Shown: positions 18,475 through 28,840, counted from the stretch's first letter. The stretch: 64,000 nucleotides of DNA from Pichia kudriavzevii (GCF_003054445.1 NC_042506.1:131501-195500); one strand, 5' to 3'. The notes: generated by a model from the letters alone, not told the origin. Program-made: numbers and translations.

Positions 18475-19772
18475 GTTTTTACAATGATGATGCTAGCAGG
18501 TACAAGAGAAGACGTGTGGTAAAAAATAGAGTTGGATCAAGTAGGAGAAGGACAACTGACATTGAGCAGACACCCAATGAAGCTAATGAAGATGGTTATC
18601 AAAATGGAAATAATAACGAACTTCTGTCCAATGAGAAGACCAATATGACTGTATCTACACCTGATGTCCTGAAGGAGAAGCCTGTTTGGATGAGTGATGC
18701 GGAGTGGGCTATCCAGCAAGCGTCTGTAAAACGTGCCATTGAACCGTTGGTTCAAGGTGATAACGACGACAAAGAGGTGGATAAAATGGCATACGAGGAC
18801 ATAAATGTCAAGATGAAATATCTAAAGGATATCAAAGATTCCGGTAAGGATGAGATTGTCAAGGAGTATTATAATACACAAACATTCCACTCTAGACAAT
18901 CTAAACGTACTGAATCGCCAATTTACAGGTTGAGATCTTTTAACAACTGTATCAAGTACATTCTAATTAACAAGTATGGTATACCTGAAGGTAGTACATT
19001 GGACCTGGGTTGTGGTAAAGGTGGAGATCTGGCGAAATGGGGGATGAACAACACCAGACAATACGTTGGTATTGATTTAAGTGATGAAAGTATCAGAGAA
19101 GCAATCAAAAGGTATAAGAATGGTAGATACAGTTTCCAAGCTGTATTTGCTACTGGAGATGCCTTCAAGGTTGAATTACCGGAAATCTTGAAAGATTTCT
19201 CAATGGAGCAAGTATCGTTTTTACAGTTTGATAATATCAGTATGCAATTTTGCATGCATTATGCCTTCAGCAGTGAGGCGAGCGTTGAGAGTATGTTGAA
19301 CAATGTAAGCAAAAGTCTCAGGGTTGGAGGGATGTTTGTTGGTACGATTCCAAGTAGCGACTTTATTAAATGGAAGATCAACAAAATGAAAGAAGGGGAA
19401 AAAGGGTGGGGAAATTCGCTTTATTCGGTAACGTTCCCAGATTTAGAAGGGTGTTGGGATAGGGAAAAGAAGAACTTCAAAAAGCCTTTTGGGAATGTGT
19501 ACAACTATTTTCTCAAGGACGCCGTTGAGGATGTCCCCGAATATGTTGTTCCCTTTGAGAAGTTCCGTAGCATGTGTGAAGATCACGGTTTGGAACTTCG
19601 GTACAAAAAGAACTTCTTTGACATGTTCAACAAGGAGATTGCAACATTTTTCCCAATGCTCCCTGGTCCACTAGTGCAGTCTCTCCGCCAAGAGGATGGA
19701 ACATACGGTGTGTCTGGAGAGGAGAGAGAGGCATGTTCCTTTTACCTCTCATTTGCCTTTGAGCGTGTTTGA
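18471..19772 (+). CDS. ABD1: mRNA cap (guanine-N7) methyltransferase Abd1
   Basis: The 433-residue protein matches Abd1 in length and content. The SAM-binding motif LDLGCGKGGDLAKW starts at residue 177, followed by YVGIDLSDESIREAIKRY. FDNISMQFCMHYAF and GGMFVGTIPSSDFI carry further cap-methyltransferase motifs. The enzyme methylates the guanine cap of nascent mRNA in the nucleus and binds the RNA polymerase II C-terminal domain. The N-terminal 100 residues are basic and Asn-rich. Two CTG codons encode conserved hydrophobic positions in the SAM motif (residues 179 and 187), which supports CTG as Leu. A minimal upstream ORF abuts the start. Confidence 0.96.
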   Translation: MSFYNDDASRYKRRRVVKNRVGSSRRRTTDIEQTPNEANEDGYQNGNNNELLSNEKTNMTVSTPDVLKEKPVWMSDAEWAIQQASVKRAIEPLVQGDNDDKEVDKMAYEDINVKMKYLKDIKDSGKDEIVKEYYNTQTFHSRQSKRTESPIYRLRSFNNCIKYILINKYGIPEGSTLDLGCGKGGDLAKWGMNNTRQYVGIDLSDESIREAIKRYKNGRYSFQAVFATGDAFKVELPEILKDFSMEQVSFLQFDNISMQFCMHYAFSSEASVESMLNNVSKSLRVGGMFVGTIPSSDFIKWKINKMKEGEKGWGNSLYSVTFPDLEGCWDREKKNFKKPFGNVYNYFLKDAVEDVPEYVVPFEKFRSMCEDHGLELRYKKNFFDMFNKEIATFFPMLPGPLVQSLRQEDGTYGVSGEEREACSFYLSFAFERV

Positions 19773-20299
19773 CTGCGTCGCATACATGTTGCTGAAGGGG
19801 GGTGGGGGGGTAGACACTAAGCGTCAGATCTGTAATGTACTAAAGAAAAGTAAAGTAATATAATTTTACGCTAATGTGTGAGCGCATCTGTAGGTCCAAA
19901 GTGATAATGGAGTGCATGACACATGCATATGCGAACGCGTACTACAATGCATTATATGTGCAGGATATCAAAGATATATGTGGTATATGTTTTTTTTACT
20001 GCATAAGCACGTCGTTCCTGCGGCATACTAAGAGTCCCGTACGAAAATAGCAGCCGGATTTGCACTAGTGGGCCGTTGCATATTTCCAGTCTGGAAAGTC
20101 AAGAGAAAATGATTATCCGCCAGCCAGCGTCTAGGTGTGGGTCTGGAAGTTTGGTGTCTGTTCCTGTTGGAAGCTCTTTTTGTTTCCATTTATAATTATA
20201 TCACCAGCTACAACTTCTACTACAATCAGAGTTTTATCATCGTCTACAAAACACGACGGCATTAAGAACAACAACAACAACAACAACAACAACTAGAAA
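19773..20299. promoter_or_regulatory. Intergenic region upstream of the BEM1-like gene
   Basis: A G-rich stretch (GGGGGGTGGGGGGG) lies just after the ABD1 stop at about 19797-19810. The rest is AT-rich with no ORF. The end of the region forms the leader of the next gene and contains a pure (AAC)9 run. No RNA gene was seen. Confidence 0.5.
20267..20293 (+). promoter_or_regulatory. (AAC)9 run in the BEM1-like 5' leader
   Basis: Nine perfect AAC units end 6 bp before the start codon. CAA-repeat leaders are known to be unstructured and permissive for scanning. Here that role is an inference. Confidence 0.8.
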
Positions 20300-21709
20300 A
20301 TGGTGTCTATATCTGCGCCCTTCAATGTCCAACATAACCCCAAGGTAAAGGACGTAGCTGTTCTCATGTGGAATAATAAGAGCAACAAAAACGAACAGGA
20401 GTCAAGGTCCTTAAGAAACACATATTCTCAAAACTCGTCTACGCAATCCGTGTCCACTGCTCATAATAGTGGGTCTGGGTTTAGAAAAAATGCAATCGTG
20501 GTGTGCACGATAGAATTCACAGCTGAGTATCATAATGAGCTCTCGTGCTCTCCTGGTGAAGTCTTCAAACTGATAGATCCAAAAGTTGTTAATGGTTGGG
20601 TTTTAGTACAATCTCTAAGCAATGGTGCAAAGGGTTGGGCACCTAATTCGAGTATGAAGCTTCTAGACTTGTTCAAAAACAAAAATGAAAACACATCCAA
20701 ACCTTCCCTGGGTTCTCAGCCAAGCTCTGTTGAAACTTCCCCTTGTGCTACATCACCGAAAAAGGACACAAGACTGTTGTCTTTAAGAAGCTCAGCCGCT
20801 TCTTCTTCAACATCTTCGAGTAATTCATTTATTGACTATTATGCATCCCCAAGAGATAGTTTACCCTACAGTTCGGTTTATGTCCATTCGATGTATCTAA
20901 GAGAGGGGAATCGATACATGTTTTGGTACAGAGTTGACCTACAATCGAAAAACATACCTAACCAAATCATTCATTTGGCTAGATATTATAATGAATTTGC
21001 CAGTCTCCATAAAGCTTTGAATAAGCACATCAAATCGCTGAACCTCGACGTGATTTTGCCCAAACTACCTCCTTCAGTTGACTTGTTGGATTCGTCTGAA
21101 GAATTGGATTCCCTATCAAGAAATTTATCAAACTTGAATAGATACTTGAACGTTGTCTTTGCTATTGTCAACCAACAGCCTACAAATTCACCTCTGCTTC
21201 AAACTCTTGTAACGTTCTTGTCGCCTATTGACAAGGATTTTCAACATTATGTCAGCCTAACTGATGACGAAATAATGAAAATCTTAACTCCTCAATCTTC
21301 CAATAATCCAGAGGAGATCCCGTTGGATATCAGCTTGCCAAACACCACTGATAATAATGGTGAGTTATTTGCTAAGCCTTCATCAATAGGTGTGCATCGT
21401 AGTGCATCCGTCAGTTCAACGTCAAGCCACTCTTCGAAAATTTCCAACATTTTGGACATAAACAAATCTAACGATTTCATAAAGATAAAAATAATATACA
21501 GAGATGAGTTTAGTATTATCAAACTAGACATGAAAACGATCAACTTTTTGACTTTATCTAAGGCAGTTGCTCGAAAGGTCAACAGATTGAACGGGCTGAC
21601 TCTAGCTTACAAGAATTCAAATTCTGTTTTCATTTTACTGAGAGATGATGAGGGTCTCGAACGTGCCTTAAAGGATAACAATTCGAAATTGATTATCAAG
21701 GTTATCTGA
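20300..21709 (+). CDS. BEM1: Bem1-like polarity scaffold with one SH3 domain
   Basis: The 469-residue protein has one SH3 domain at about residues 64-123 (VVCTIEFTAEYHNELSCSPG, then GWVLVQSLSNGAKGWAPNS). A Ser-rich linker and a PX domain at about 193-305 (YFWYRVDL-like strand, LARYYNEFASLHKAL, LPKLPPS) follow. A C-terminal PB1 domain lies at about 388-469 (IKIKIIYRDEFSIIKL, FILLRDDEGLERALKDN). This order is that of Bem1, which links Cdc42, its exchange factor Cdc24 (through PB1) and the PAK kinase during budding and mating. S. cerevisiae Bem1 (551 residues) has two SH3 domains; only one is visible here, and residues 1-60 are low-complexity. It could be the true orthologue with a lost or unrecognisable SH3, or a paralogue. 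Confidence 0.8.
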   Translation: MVSISAPFNVQHNPKVKDVAVLMWNNKSNKNEQESRSLRNTYSQNSSTQSVSTAHNSGSGFRKNAIVVCTIEFTAEYHNELSCSPGEVFKLIDPKVVNGWVLVQSLSNGAKGWAPNSSMKLLDLFKNKNENTSKPSLGSQPSSVETSPCATSPKKDTRLLSLRSSAASSSTSSSNSFIDYYASPRDSLPYSSVYVHSMYLREGNRYMFWYRVDLQSKNIPNQIIHLARYYNEFASLHKALNKHIKSLNLDVILPKLPPSVDLLDSSEELDSLSRNLSNLNRYLNVVFAIVNQQPTNSPLLQTLVTFLSPIDKDFQHYVSLTDDEIMKILTPQSSNNPEEIPLDISLPNTTDNNGELFAKPSSIGVHRSASVSSTSSHSSKISNILDINKSNDFIKIKIIYRDEFSIIKLDMKTINFLTLSKAVARKVNRLNGLTLAYKNSNSVFILLRDDEGLERALKDNNSKLIIKVI

Positions 21710-22017
21710 ATAGACTCTTAATTTTTCATTTTATTTTCTGTGTAAATTAATGCTTTTCCCTTTATCTGTATCTTCCCATTTTCTTGCTTTAAATTATTGC
21801 TTTACTTTTTAAATATGGTTTTACTTTTTGTATTCACTATTTGTTTCCTATTGAAAGGCTTAGTAGTTTTAACAAAAGATTTCTCATGATATTTCGCTTT
21901 AAAAAAAAAGTTGCAAACGAGAATTACATCGGAACTCAGAAATCAAAGCACCCCGCAAGTGAGCATTCATCACCTTCGTAAGGCTAGTTCACAATCAGAG
22001 AATAGAGGTAAACGGCA
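21710..22017. other. Intergenic, AT-rich
   Basis: This T-rich stretch holds the 3' end of the BEM1-like gene and the promoter of the EMC10-like gene. I see no gene, repeat or RNA in it. Confidence 0.5.
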
Positions 22018-22734
22018 ATGCAATTTGGACTCTTAATATGGGTGCTGTATAGTTTGCTTGATTATTGTCTTGCACATACGGGTGAATACGTTTTTGCGAT
22101 CAACCAAATAAATTCAAGTTTCCCGATTCCATTGGCTTCAATTCATATAACTGACAATGAAACAACAATAGATCCATCCAATTTGGTATCGGAACCATTA
22201 GAGGATGTATGCCTATCGTTTTTTCACGCACGTCAGGAAACCCCACAATTTAAATGCTTTAATTACTTCGAAAACTCAAATGTTGCCTCAAAAAATGGCG
22301 AATTGATCGGGGAGTTGAGACTATTTATGGATCATTCATGGATTGATTCTGTTTCTTTCATCAGCACCGACTCCCCACTAAAAATTACATTCAGCAATAT
22401 CAATGAACTACATGATCCACAGCCGAGGTTACAAATACCTACAACTGAGCTATCCTCCAAGGATAAATCTTTCTCAAACGCTAAAGACGTGATGACGAAA
22501 GAGACAAGTGAAAATTTTGAAGTGGAGGGAAAGCAAGAAGACGATAAGTCTTTAAAAAAGCCAAAACTGATTGATGGTGATGTTGATGTTGATGGTGTGG
22601 AATTTGAAGAAGTGGTGAAACCCTCCAACTTTTATAAAGACAACCAAACTTTCATTGAGAGAAACTGGAAATTTATACTTGGTCCAATAGTTGTTATTAT
22701 TATCATTGGTAACCTCTTTGGACCACGTAATTAA
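22018..22734 (+). CDS. EMC10: Probable ER membrane complex subunit 10
   Basis: The 238-residue protein starts with a signal peptide (MQFGLLIWVLYSLLDYCLAH). It continues with a lumenal beta-rich domain of about 120 residues containing two Cys, an acidic and Lys-rich linker, and one C-terminal membrane helix (WKFILGPIVVIIIIGNLF) followed by a very short tail. The juxtamembrane NQTFIERNWKFILGP resembles the end of EMC10 proteins, which have KSFFAKYWMYIIP in human. The EMC inserts tail-anchored and multipass proteins into the ER membrane. The lumenal domain alone did not give a firm match, so other single-pass ER proteins such as Emc7/Sop4 remain possible. Confidence 0.6.
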   Translation: MQFGLLIWVLYSLLDYCLAHTGEYVFAINQINSSFPIPLASIHITDNETTIDPSNLVSEPLEDVCLSFFHARQETPQFKCFNYFENSNVASKNGELIGELRLFMDHSWIDSVSFISTDSPLKITFSNINELHDPQPRLQIPTTELSSKDKSFSNAKDVMTKETSENFEVEGKQEDDKSLKKPKLIDGDVDVDGVEFEEVVKPSNFYKDNQTFIERNWKFILGPIVVIIIIGNLFGPRN

Positions 22735-23062
22735 GAAAAACTAAATGTAACTGGAGTTGCTCAGGCCTCACTATTGCACGAGAGCAAAAGAAAAGAGGGC
22801 AATATTTCCATTATCAAGAGTATGGAGCTTTTTTTTTTACCTATCAGAAGGACAATTTCGTACTTGGATATAGTAATGAATTTATGCTTTCCTTATCATG
22901 GATTCTCTGATATCACATGTTCCACGTTATTGGCTAGAAAATGTAAACCATCTGTGTTGAGTAATTCTAACACCTTCTAATAAATAAAAATGTAAAAAAG
23001 AAACGTTGACATTTCCATCTTGGTTCATTCTATTTGTTATAACTAGTATCAATACCAGGAGA
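22735..23062. other. Intergenic before the ferric reductase pseudogene
   Basis: About 330 bp with no convincing gene. It may contain the decayed promoter of the pseudogene. The 68-residue ORF at 22774-22980 has no recognisable features. Confidence 0.5.
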
Positions 23063-25932
23063 ATGACAACGTGTGTAGGTATTTTGTGTCTTTATGCTGC
23101 TTCAGTTCACGTCTTTTCCCTTTGATTGTCAAATGCTAGATTTATCACTCCATTGTAGGTGTGAGAATGAGGCTTTCTTGCAAACAGTTACTCATTGTAT
23201 TCAAAATTATGCAAGAGATCCAGCTGACTTTACAAGTGCATATAACCAAGTGGCCAGCATGTGTAAAGCGCAAGGAGGTAAAAGTTAGGAAGTTATTAAT
23301 TTGGTTAAATTAAATGAAAATGCAACTAATCATTTAGCCAGTTATGATAGCTTACCAGCACCGGTATATAAGTCAAACTTGGTGTGGAAACCAATTAAAA
23401 TAAACCAGGTTCAACTTAAAAGCATTGAAAATTCAAGAATGGATATAAACCAAAGCAAATAATTTCCGACTCGATTAAAAATTTCAGTAATAGAGTGCTA
23501 GAAAAAGAGCTGTTTCAATATGATGAAGTTCTAGAAGCCCAGTAATTACCCAACTACCATGATTTAAAGGAAATTAAAACATTTACTTTGATAAATTATT
23601 AGATACACCTGGACATTTGCTATACAGTCCGGTAGTTGTTCCAGAGAATTTATATAAGCTGTTTTACGGAAGCGTCTCTAGGCTGGTTGACCAAAGTTCC
23701 TTACCAACATCATATGGTTGGTGCATATATGTATGTTGGGTCGGAGGTGGGGGTACTATAGGTTGCAAATATGGCCAATATATCCTAATGGGCCTCACCA
23801 TATTTAAGTAATAGCTTTGCTAATACAAAGTTTGCACGATGGTTGAAGTGTAATATCATAGGCCTGCAATTGGTTAGACTCTCCAAAGTTTTAAAATTGA
23901 AGCCAAGTAATACAATCAACGATGCAATGAGACTAGTATGTGATGGTCCTATAGAAATGTTTGCAGAAAGAGTTAGAGTCGACAATCAAAAATCAACTCG
24001 CCCGAGCATTTGCCTTTAAGTTACTACAGGAAGAAGTTCGTGATAACTTGGAAACATTAATAAGTAGAATGGATAAAATCAAATACTTTTTGAATGGGAT
24101 CAAATTTGGATTCATAAAAGGATTTAAAAGGTAGCTTTGTGAGTTCTATCTATGCTACACCTGTCAGAATGTATGCGATAGTATTGATTGGGTATTTCAT
24201 ATTAAATTTTATTTTATGTGCTATTAACTAAGGAGTAATTTATGCAAGTGCTGTTTTTGTTTGTCGCAGAGAGGCCATAAGGCTGGTGCAATTGCAGACC
24301 ATACAGGTATCATTGCTACTATTCAGTTACCAGTTGTCTATTTATTCTCAACTTAAAGTAATATCTTTTCACGTATGACATATCTATTTTACCGACCCTT
24401 CCAAATGTTTTATAACTGGACATCTAGGATCGTATTTGTTTTGTTAATTTCTTACTGCATTTTTTATTTGCTGTTTGTAAGTGTTAATGTGAATACATTG
24501 AAAAACGGGGGCGACTAAGATGGAGATGTGCCAATACAGCATTTGGTGTGCTTACTACAGCTGTTGTTTTCTCATTTGTAAGGAAAATGGTTTCTGAAAC
24601 CATCGGATTATCACATGGATTTTTACCAATTGCCTTCTCGATATGTTCTTGGTACCATAGCTGCACTTTAGGAGAAGTTGAATAGTTAGTAGCTGCATAG
24701 GTTCTATGGTGTTTAGAATACCTAACAAGATTGTCCAAGAGAATATCCACAGGTGGTATCTTAAGACGCAAGTGTACCGTCATCCACAATACCAAAAGTT
24801 TCCAACCAGAATCAGTCAGAATTAATTTAGTCATTCTGGACGGTGAAAACCATATTCAGAATGTTACTGTTGAGTAAAGTTTTTAAAGGTTGGTATGTTT
24901 TGAGATTCACACCCGTTTACCGTTTTATTAGTTAATAATGCTACGGGATATAACCAACTTGTTTTCATTATCCGAGTAAAGGACAGATTTACCAAGAGGT
25001 TGGCTCATTGAATATCCGGAAACCCTGGTAGTTCATACACTATACAGTTACTCGTTGAAAGTCCACGTGGCAATAATGTATCATTTAAAAAAGGCAAAAA
25101 GACCACATTGGTAGCGGGTGGTGTTGTGATGGCTTTGATTTATTCAATAGCTATGAGCCAAGCGCAAATATACAGAGCTCAGGCCTTGCTTGGCAAAATA
25201 ACCGGATTGAATGCTGAGGACAAAAGAGCTTCTATTGCCTGGATAGTGTCAAATTTTGAGGCATTGTTAGAATTCAAGAGTAAGCTAAAAAGTTCGTCAA
25301 ACTTTAAAAACAAACTACAGATTCAAGTCTTTATTACCAACAAGCTAACAGTTGGAACTCTGCAGAAATGTGATGAGGATAATAATCAAGTTAAACCTTT
25401 AAGTGATTTGAATGTTGTTTTCGAGGATGGTGATGTAACCGGATTCCTTTCTTCACTACCCAATATGAAAAAGATCCGAAACACAGTTTGGAATGATACA
25501 AATAACCTAGACTGGCAAAAACGTATCGGAACTCAAAATCACAACGTAAATACCTTGGATTCCATCAGGATCGAAGGGCTGGACGGCATCCCAATTAAAG
25601 AATATATAGATACTTTAAATAAAAATACCGCTGACAGTAATATCGAGAAAAAAAGATAGTGGACATACTATGGCTCCCAAAGAAAAGAAGAGATTCAAGT
25701 TATCAAGTGGCTGATCAAAAATAACGGTGATATGATCAGCATCAGTTTTGACAATAAGCCATTTTTACACTAAGAGCTTAGTGAATTCCTTGTCGGTGCT
25801 AAAAGCGAATGCCTTGTTTCTATTATAGCCTGTGGTCCCACAAATATGAGTATAAACGTGCATCTATTTTCTATCAAATGCCTTGAAGAAGGTTTATATG
25901 TTGATTTTTATGAAAAGAAGCTCTTTTGGTAA
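23063..25932 (+). pseudogene. Decayed FRE-type ferric/cupric reductase
   Basis: Pieces of a ferric reductase run in order over 2.87 kb in several frames. A signal-like start (MTTCVGILCLYAASVHVFSL) comes first, then an ectodomain fragment (ENEAFLQTVTHCIQNYARD, later SYDSLPAPVYKSN) read through an in-frame TAG near 23286. Membrane segments follow: ATPVRMYAIVLIGYFILNFI near 24150, DHTGIIATIQLPVVYLF near 24300, FYNWTSRIVFVLLISYCIFY near 24405, and CANTAFGVLTTAVVFSFVRK near 24530. The NADPH-binding half starts with QLLVESPRGNN and VAGG and is intact for 183 codons at 25108-25659. The tail is CLVSIIACGPTN and VDFYEKKLFW, a typical FRE ending. Besides many stops and frame changes, two His positions expected to bind haem in the FYNW helix are Tyr. 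It is the cell's own gene, long dead. Such enzymes reduce extracellular iron or copper before uptake. Confidence 0.88.
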
Positions 25933-26056
25933 AATTATATAGTGTTGTGCGAGCTGTGACAAAGTAAAATGGAAGTAAAACTATTCTAGATTTGTTACTT
26001 TCCATTTTTTCCTCCTTCCCTGAGAAAGTATTCCTTTATAAACATCAAAAGAATAA

Positions 26057-26755
26057 ATGAGTAAAGGTACTAGCAAACAAAACAGCCGAGTGAAACAAAT
26101 CGGGGAAGATATTTGGAAAACTCAAACAACGAAAATCAACAGTGAGTTGTTCACGTTGACTTACGGATCAATCGTTGCGCAATTATGCCGTGAACAAGGA
26201 TATAATTATACGAAAGTGAATGAGATTCTTTATGAAATGGGTGATAATATTGGTGTCCGGTTAATAGATGAATTGCTTAGTAAGGCAAATCTAGAAAGGT
26301 GTACAAGTTTCAAAGAAACTGCTGAAATAATTACGAAAATTGGATTCAAAATGTTCCTTAATATAGTGCCAAACATTACGTATTGGAGTGCTGACGGGCG
26401 TACATTCCAAATGGTATTGCCTGAAAACCCATTAGCCGACTTTGTTGAGTTACCGGACGATGGTGATGACATTGAGAATGATTGTAATCAAGAGTTATCA
26501 ATCAATGAGCAACTCTCTAATTTGAATATTGAAAATGAAAGTGGTGGGGAAATCAAGAGACGTAAAGGATTAGCTCGCAAAGACTTATGGTACAGCAATA
26601 TACTCTGTGGAGTCTTACACGGTGCTCTTGAGATGGTCCAACTAGACTGTCAGGTGACTTTTGTAAGTGATGTCTTACGTGGAGATCCAAGCACAGAGAT
26701 TCGTGTTAAACTCCTACAGATACTAAAGGATGAAATACCGGACGGTGACGAATAG
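26057..26755 (+). CDS. BET3: TRAPP subunit Bet3
   Basis: The 232-residue protein is clearly Bet3: KINSELFTLTYGSIVAQLCR, MGDNIGVRLIDELL, NPLADFVELP, LWYSNILCGVLHGALEMVQL and TEIRVKLLQILKDEIP. Bet3 is the core subunit of TRAPP complexes, which tether ER-to-Golgi vesicles and activate the Rab Ypt1. Cys82 in LERCTSF corresponds to the acylated Cys of mammalian Bet3. Compared with S. cerevisiae (193 residues) it has an extra acidic segment of about 39 residues (135-174) between the conserved ELP and the DLWYSN block. The segment has no intron-like ends. Confidence 0.95.
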   Translation: MSKGTSKQNSRVKQIGEDIWKTQTTKINSELFTLTYGSIVAQLCREQGYNYTKVNEILYEMGDNIGVRLIDELLSKANLERCTSFKETAEIITKIGFKMFLNIVPNITYWSADGRTFQMVLPENPLADFVELPDDGDDIENDCNQELSINEQLSNLNIENESGGEIKRRKGLARKDLWYSNILCGVLHGALEMVQLDCQVTFVSDVLRGDPSTEIRVKLLQILKDEIPDGDE

Positions 26756-27187
26756 ATGTTGTATAGTTTCCAGCATCCTTAATCTACAGTATTTTACCAA
26801 GTAAACGTTAATCAGTCAGTAACAAATCTGTTTCTCTTTCTTAACCGATTCTAGTCGGCTGTCAGGTAATGTAGATAAGGTAAAGAGTGTGATCATCATT
26901 TGAAAAACGTCTACTTATTTTGGAAAGCATGTCATCCCCGACACCTGTCGAATACACAGCACGCCCGTTGCAAATTGGAGCACCCAAAGGAAGACCCAAC
27001 CAGTGTTGTGTAGTAAGGAAGTAAAAAAACTTGTTTTCTGCCGAGAGTAAGACGAGTGGCTAAACTCCCGGAGATGAAAACGAGCATGAAAAAAAAATAA
27101 AAAACGTGCTGAAGGGAATCGCAAATAGGGTTATTTATAGAGACGGTTAAGATCAAAATAGAACAGTGAAGTAGCAAATCTGCAAAA
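26756..27187. other. Intergenic between BET3 and the FYV8-like gene
   Basis: About 430 bp, AT-rich in the first half and more mixed around 26930-27070. I see no gene or RNA. It should contain the promoter of the downstream gene. Confidence 0.45.
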
Positions 27188-28840
27188 ATGACTGATGAAA
27201 TAGCACCACTAAACGAAAATAGGAATCATTTAAATTATGATGAAAGAACAAATACTTCGAAGAAGGAAACGGGGGCGAATGCAAAAACAGAAAAAGGGTT
27301 TCCAGTGGAAGAGACGCAACCTAATGACCATGACCAAGAAGGAGAAAATGAATCCACAATGGTTTTTGATGAACACGGAAATGAGGTAAATCATTCGGAG
27401 GAAGCTGGTGAAGAGATGTATGATGTGGATTTCAACGATTATGCTGAAGACGAAGAGCCTGAAGAGAGTGGTAATAACGAAGAATCTGACGGATCTGAAG
27501 ATGACGATGACGATGATGCTGATGATGAATTTGACGATTCTGAATTGATTTTGCCTGATATTGGTATTAGTAGGGAGAATACGCTTGCATCTCGACTCAA
27601 CGGTGAAAGTGGAATATTTGATAATCCACGTCAGCCATCCATGGCGTATCAACGTCCCTCATTACAATCGCTAAGCCAAGAGATCTTGGATGGAGAAGAA
27701 GCTAAAAACGATGCTGAATTTACTTCAAGTTCATCTGCAGAATTTGTCAACGGAGCACCTAGCCATTCTGCGGAATCTACTAGGACGTCAACGATGAATT
27801 CCGATTTAACCATTGATAACCATGACGAGTTCGTATCAAAGGCCAAAGATGAGGAAAGTATAATATCCTACGAAACAGATGATGCATTTTCTTTTATGGC
27901 GAATGATGACAAAGAATATGAAATTGGATATCAACCACGCGGAGAAGACAGTGGTTATAGTACCGAACAAAATAAGTTCCAAAGGGCTGAAGACGATGAT
28001 CTAACAGATACAGAATCAGTCCGTACAGAAAATGGTGGTGGCAAAGAGGAGGATTATCAGCCACCTATTATTCCGCCTGTACCACATGCTCCAGCTGTGA
28101 GAGATTCCGTTGTTATTGCTACTCGATTGGAATCTGATGTCAATGCAATGAGAAGTGCGTTTGTAAAAGAGAACGGTGATAACGATTACGATAACGATGA
28201 GAGCAGCGATGGCGAAAGTGATAAAGGAGGAAATGGTGGTAAAAAGGGTCAAACAAAAGGTCTCTTAACCAGAGAGGTTGAAGGTAAGGATGCTCCTAGT
28301 AAGGATTTTGATACAAATAAGTCACTAGATAGTGATTGTGACAAGAATATCGATACTGCCACTGATCGAACAAGTACGAGTACAAGCACATTATCAAATA
28401 GCAGTGATTTGCGTAATAAAAAATCGATACAAGTCAATGTTACCACATTCAGTAGCATTCCCAATACAGATTTAATGAGTATACTTTCAAAAATTTCGAC
28501 ATCAGATGAGAAGATATCAAAGCTCAAGGAGATACGGAAAGAACTGACAAACATTGAAACCGGACTAACCGATTGGATATCTTATAATATGGGTGACAGT
28601 GTGAAAATAAGTAAAGAAGATGAAAGATTAGGACCACACGTTAAGGAAGCAATCAAGTTGCTAGACGATGGAACGCTATCCGGTAGTAGTCGAAACTTTG
28701 CCATCAGTGATACTGTCGAGACTGTTGCGTATGGGTTAAAGGTGAGTAAGTTGAAGGAAGCCGTCAAGGATGTCAAGGTGAGCAAAATTGGGCAGCGTGG
28801 TAAGACGCTCTTGAGGAAGTTCAAGAAGGCGCCATCATAG
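27188..28840 (+). CDS. Acidic protein, probably Fyv8-like
   Basis: The 550-residue protein has a very acidic N-terminal half with a run of Asp and Glu around residues 95-120, a Ser-rich middle, and a basic, helical C-terminal domain. In that last part, LMSILSKISTSDEKISKLKE and ELTNIETGLTDWISYNM resemble the C-terminal conserved block of Fyv8, whose function is unknown. The end KIGQRGKTLLRKFKK is strongly basic. The downstream neighbour is SKI6, and in S. cerevisiae FYV8 (YGR196C) is beside SKI6 (YGR195W), convergent as here. The call rests on this synteny and the short C-terminal likeness. The low-complexity part gives no information. Confidence 0.6.
   Translation: MTDEIAPLNENRNHLNYDERTNTSKKETGANAKTEKGFPVEETQPNDHDQEGENESTMVFDEHGNEVNHSEEAGEEMYDVDFNDYAEDEEPEESGNNEESDGSEDDDDDDADDEFDDSELILPDIGISRENTLASRLNGESGIFDNPRQPSMAYQRPSLQSLSQEILDGEEAKNDAEFTSSSSAEFVNGAPSHSAESTRTSTMNSDLTIDNHDEFVSKAKDEESIISYETDDAFSFMANDDKEYEIGYQPRGEDSGYSTEQNKFQRAEDDDLTDTESVRTENGGGKEEDYQPPIIPPVPHAPAVRDSVVIATRLESDVNAMRSAFVKENGDNDYDNDESSDGESDKGGNGGKKGQTKGLLTREVEGKDAPSKDFDTNKSLDSDCDKNIDTATDRTSTSTSTLSNSSDLRNKKSIQVNVTTFSSIPNTDLMSILSKISTSDEKISKLKEIRKELTNIETGLTDWISYNMGDSVKISKEDERLGPHVKEAIKLLDDGTLSGSSRNFAISDTVETVAYGLKVSKLKEAVKDVKVSKIGQRGKTLLRKFKKAPS

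Noticed and set aside
22774-22980. 68-codon ORF after the EMC10-like gene
   Set aside because: No recognisable motif, and it sits in AT-rich DNA just before a pseudogene.
24484-24834. 116-codon reverse-strand ORF between 24.5 and 24.8 kb
   Set aside because: It lies over ferric reductase fragments readable on the forward strand, so it is a shadow of the pseudogene.
27230-27652. 140-codon reverse-strand ORF inside the FYV8-like gene
   Set aside because: It is rich in Ile, Phe and Arg because it complements the acidic Asp/Glu run; no family features.
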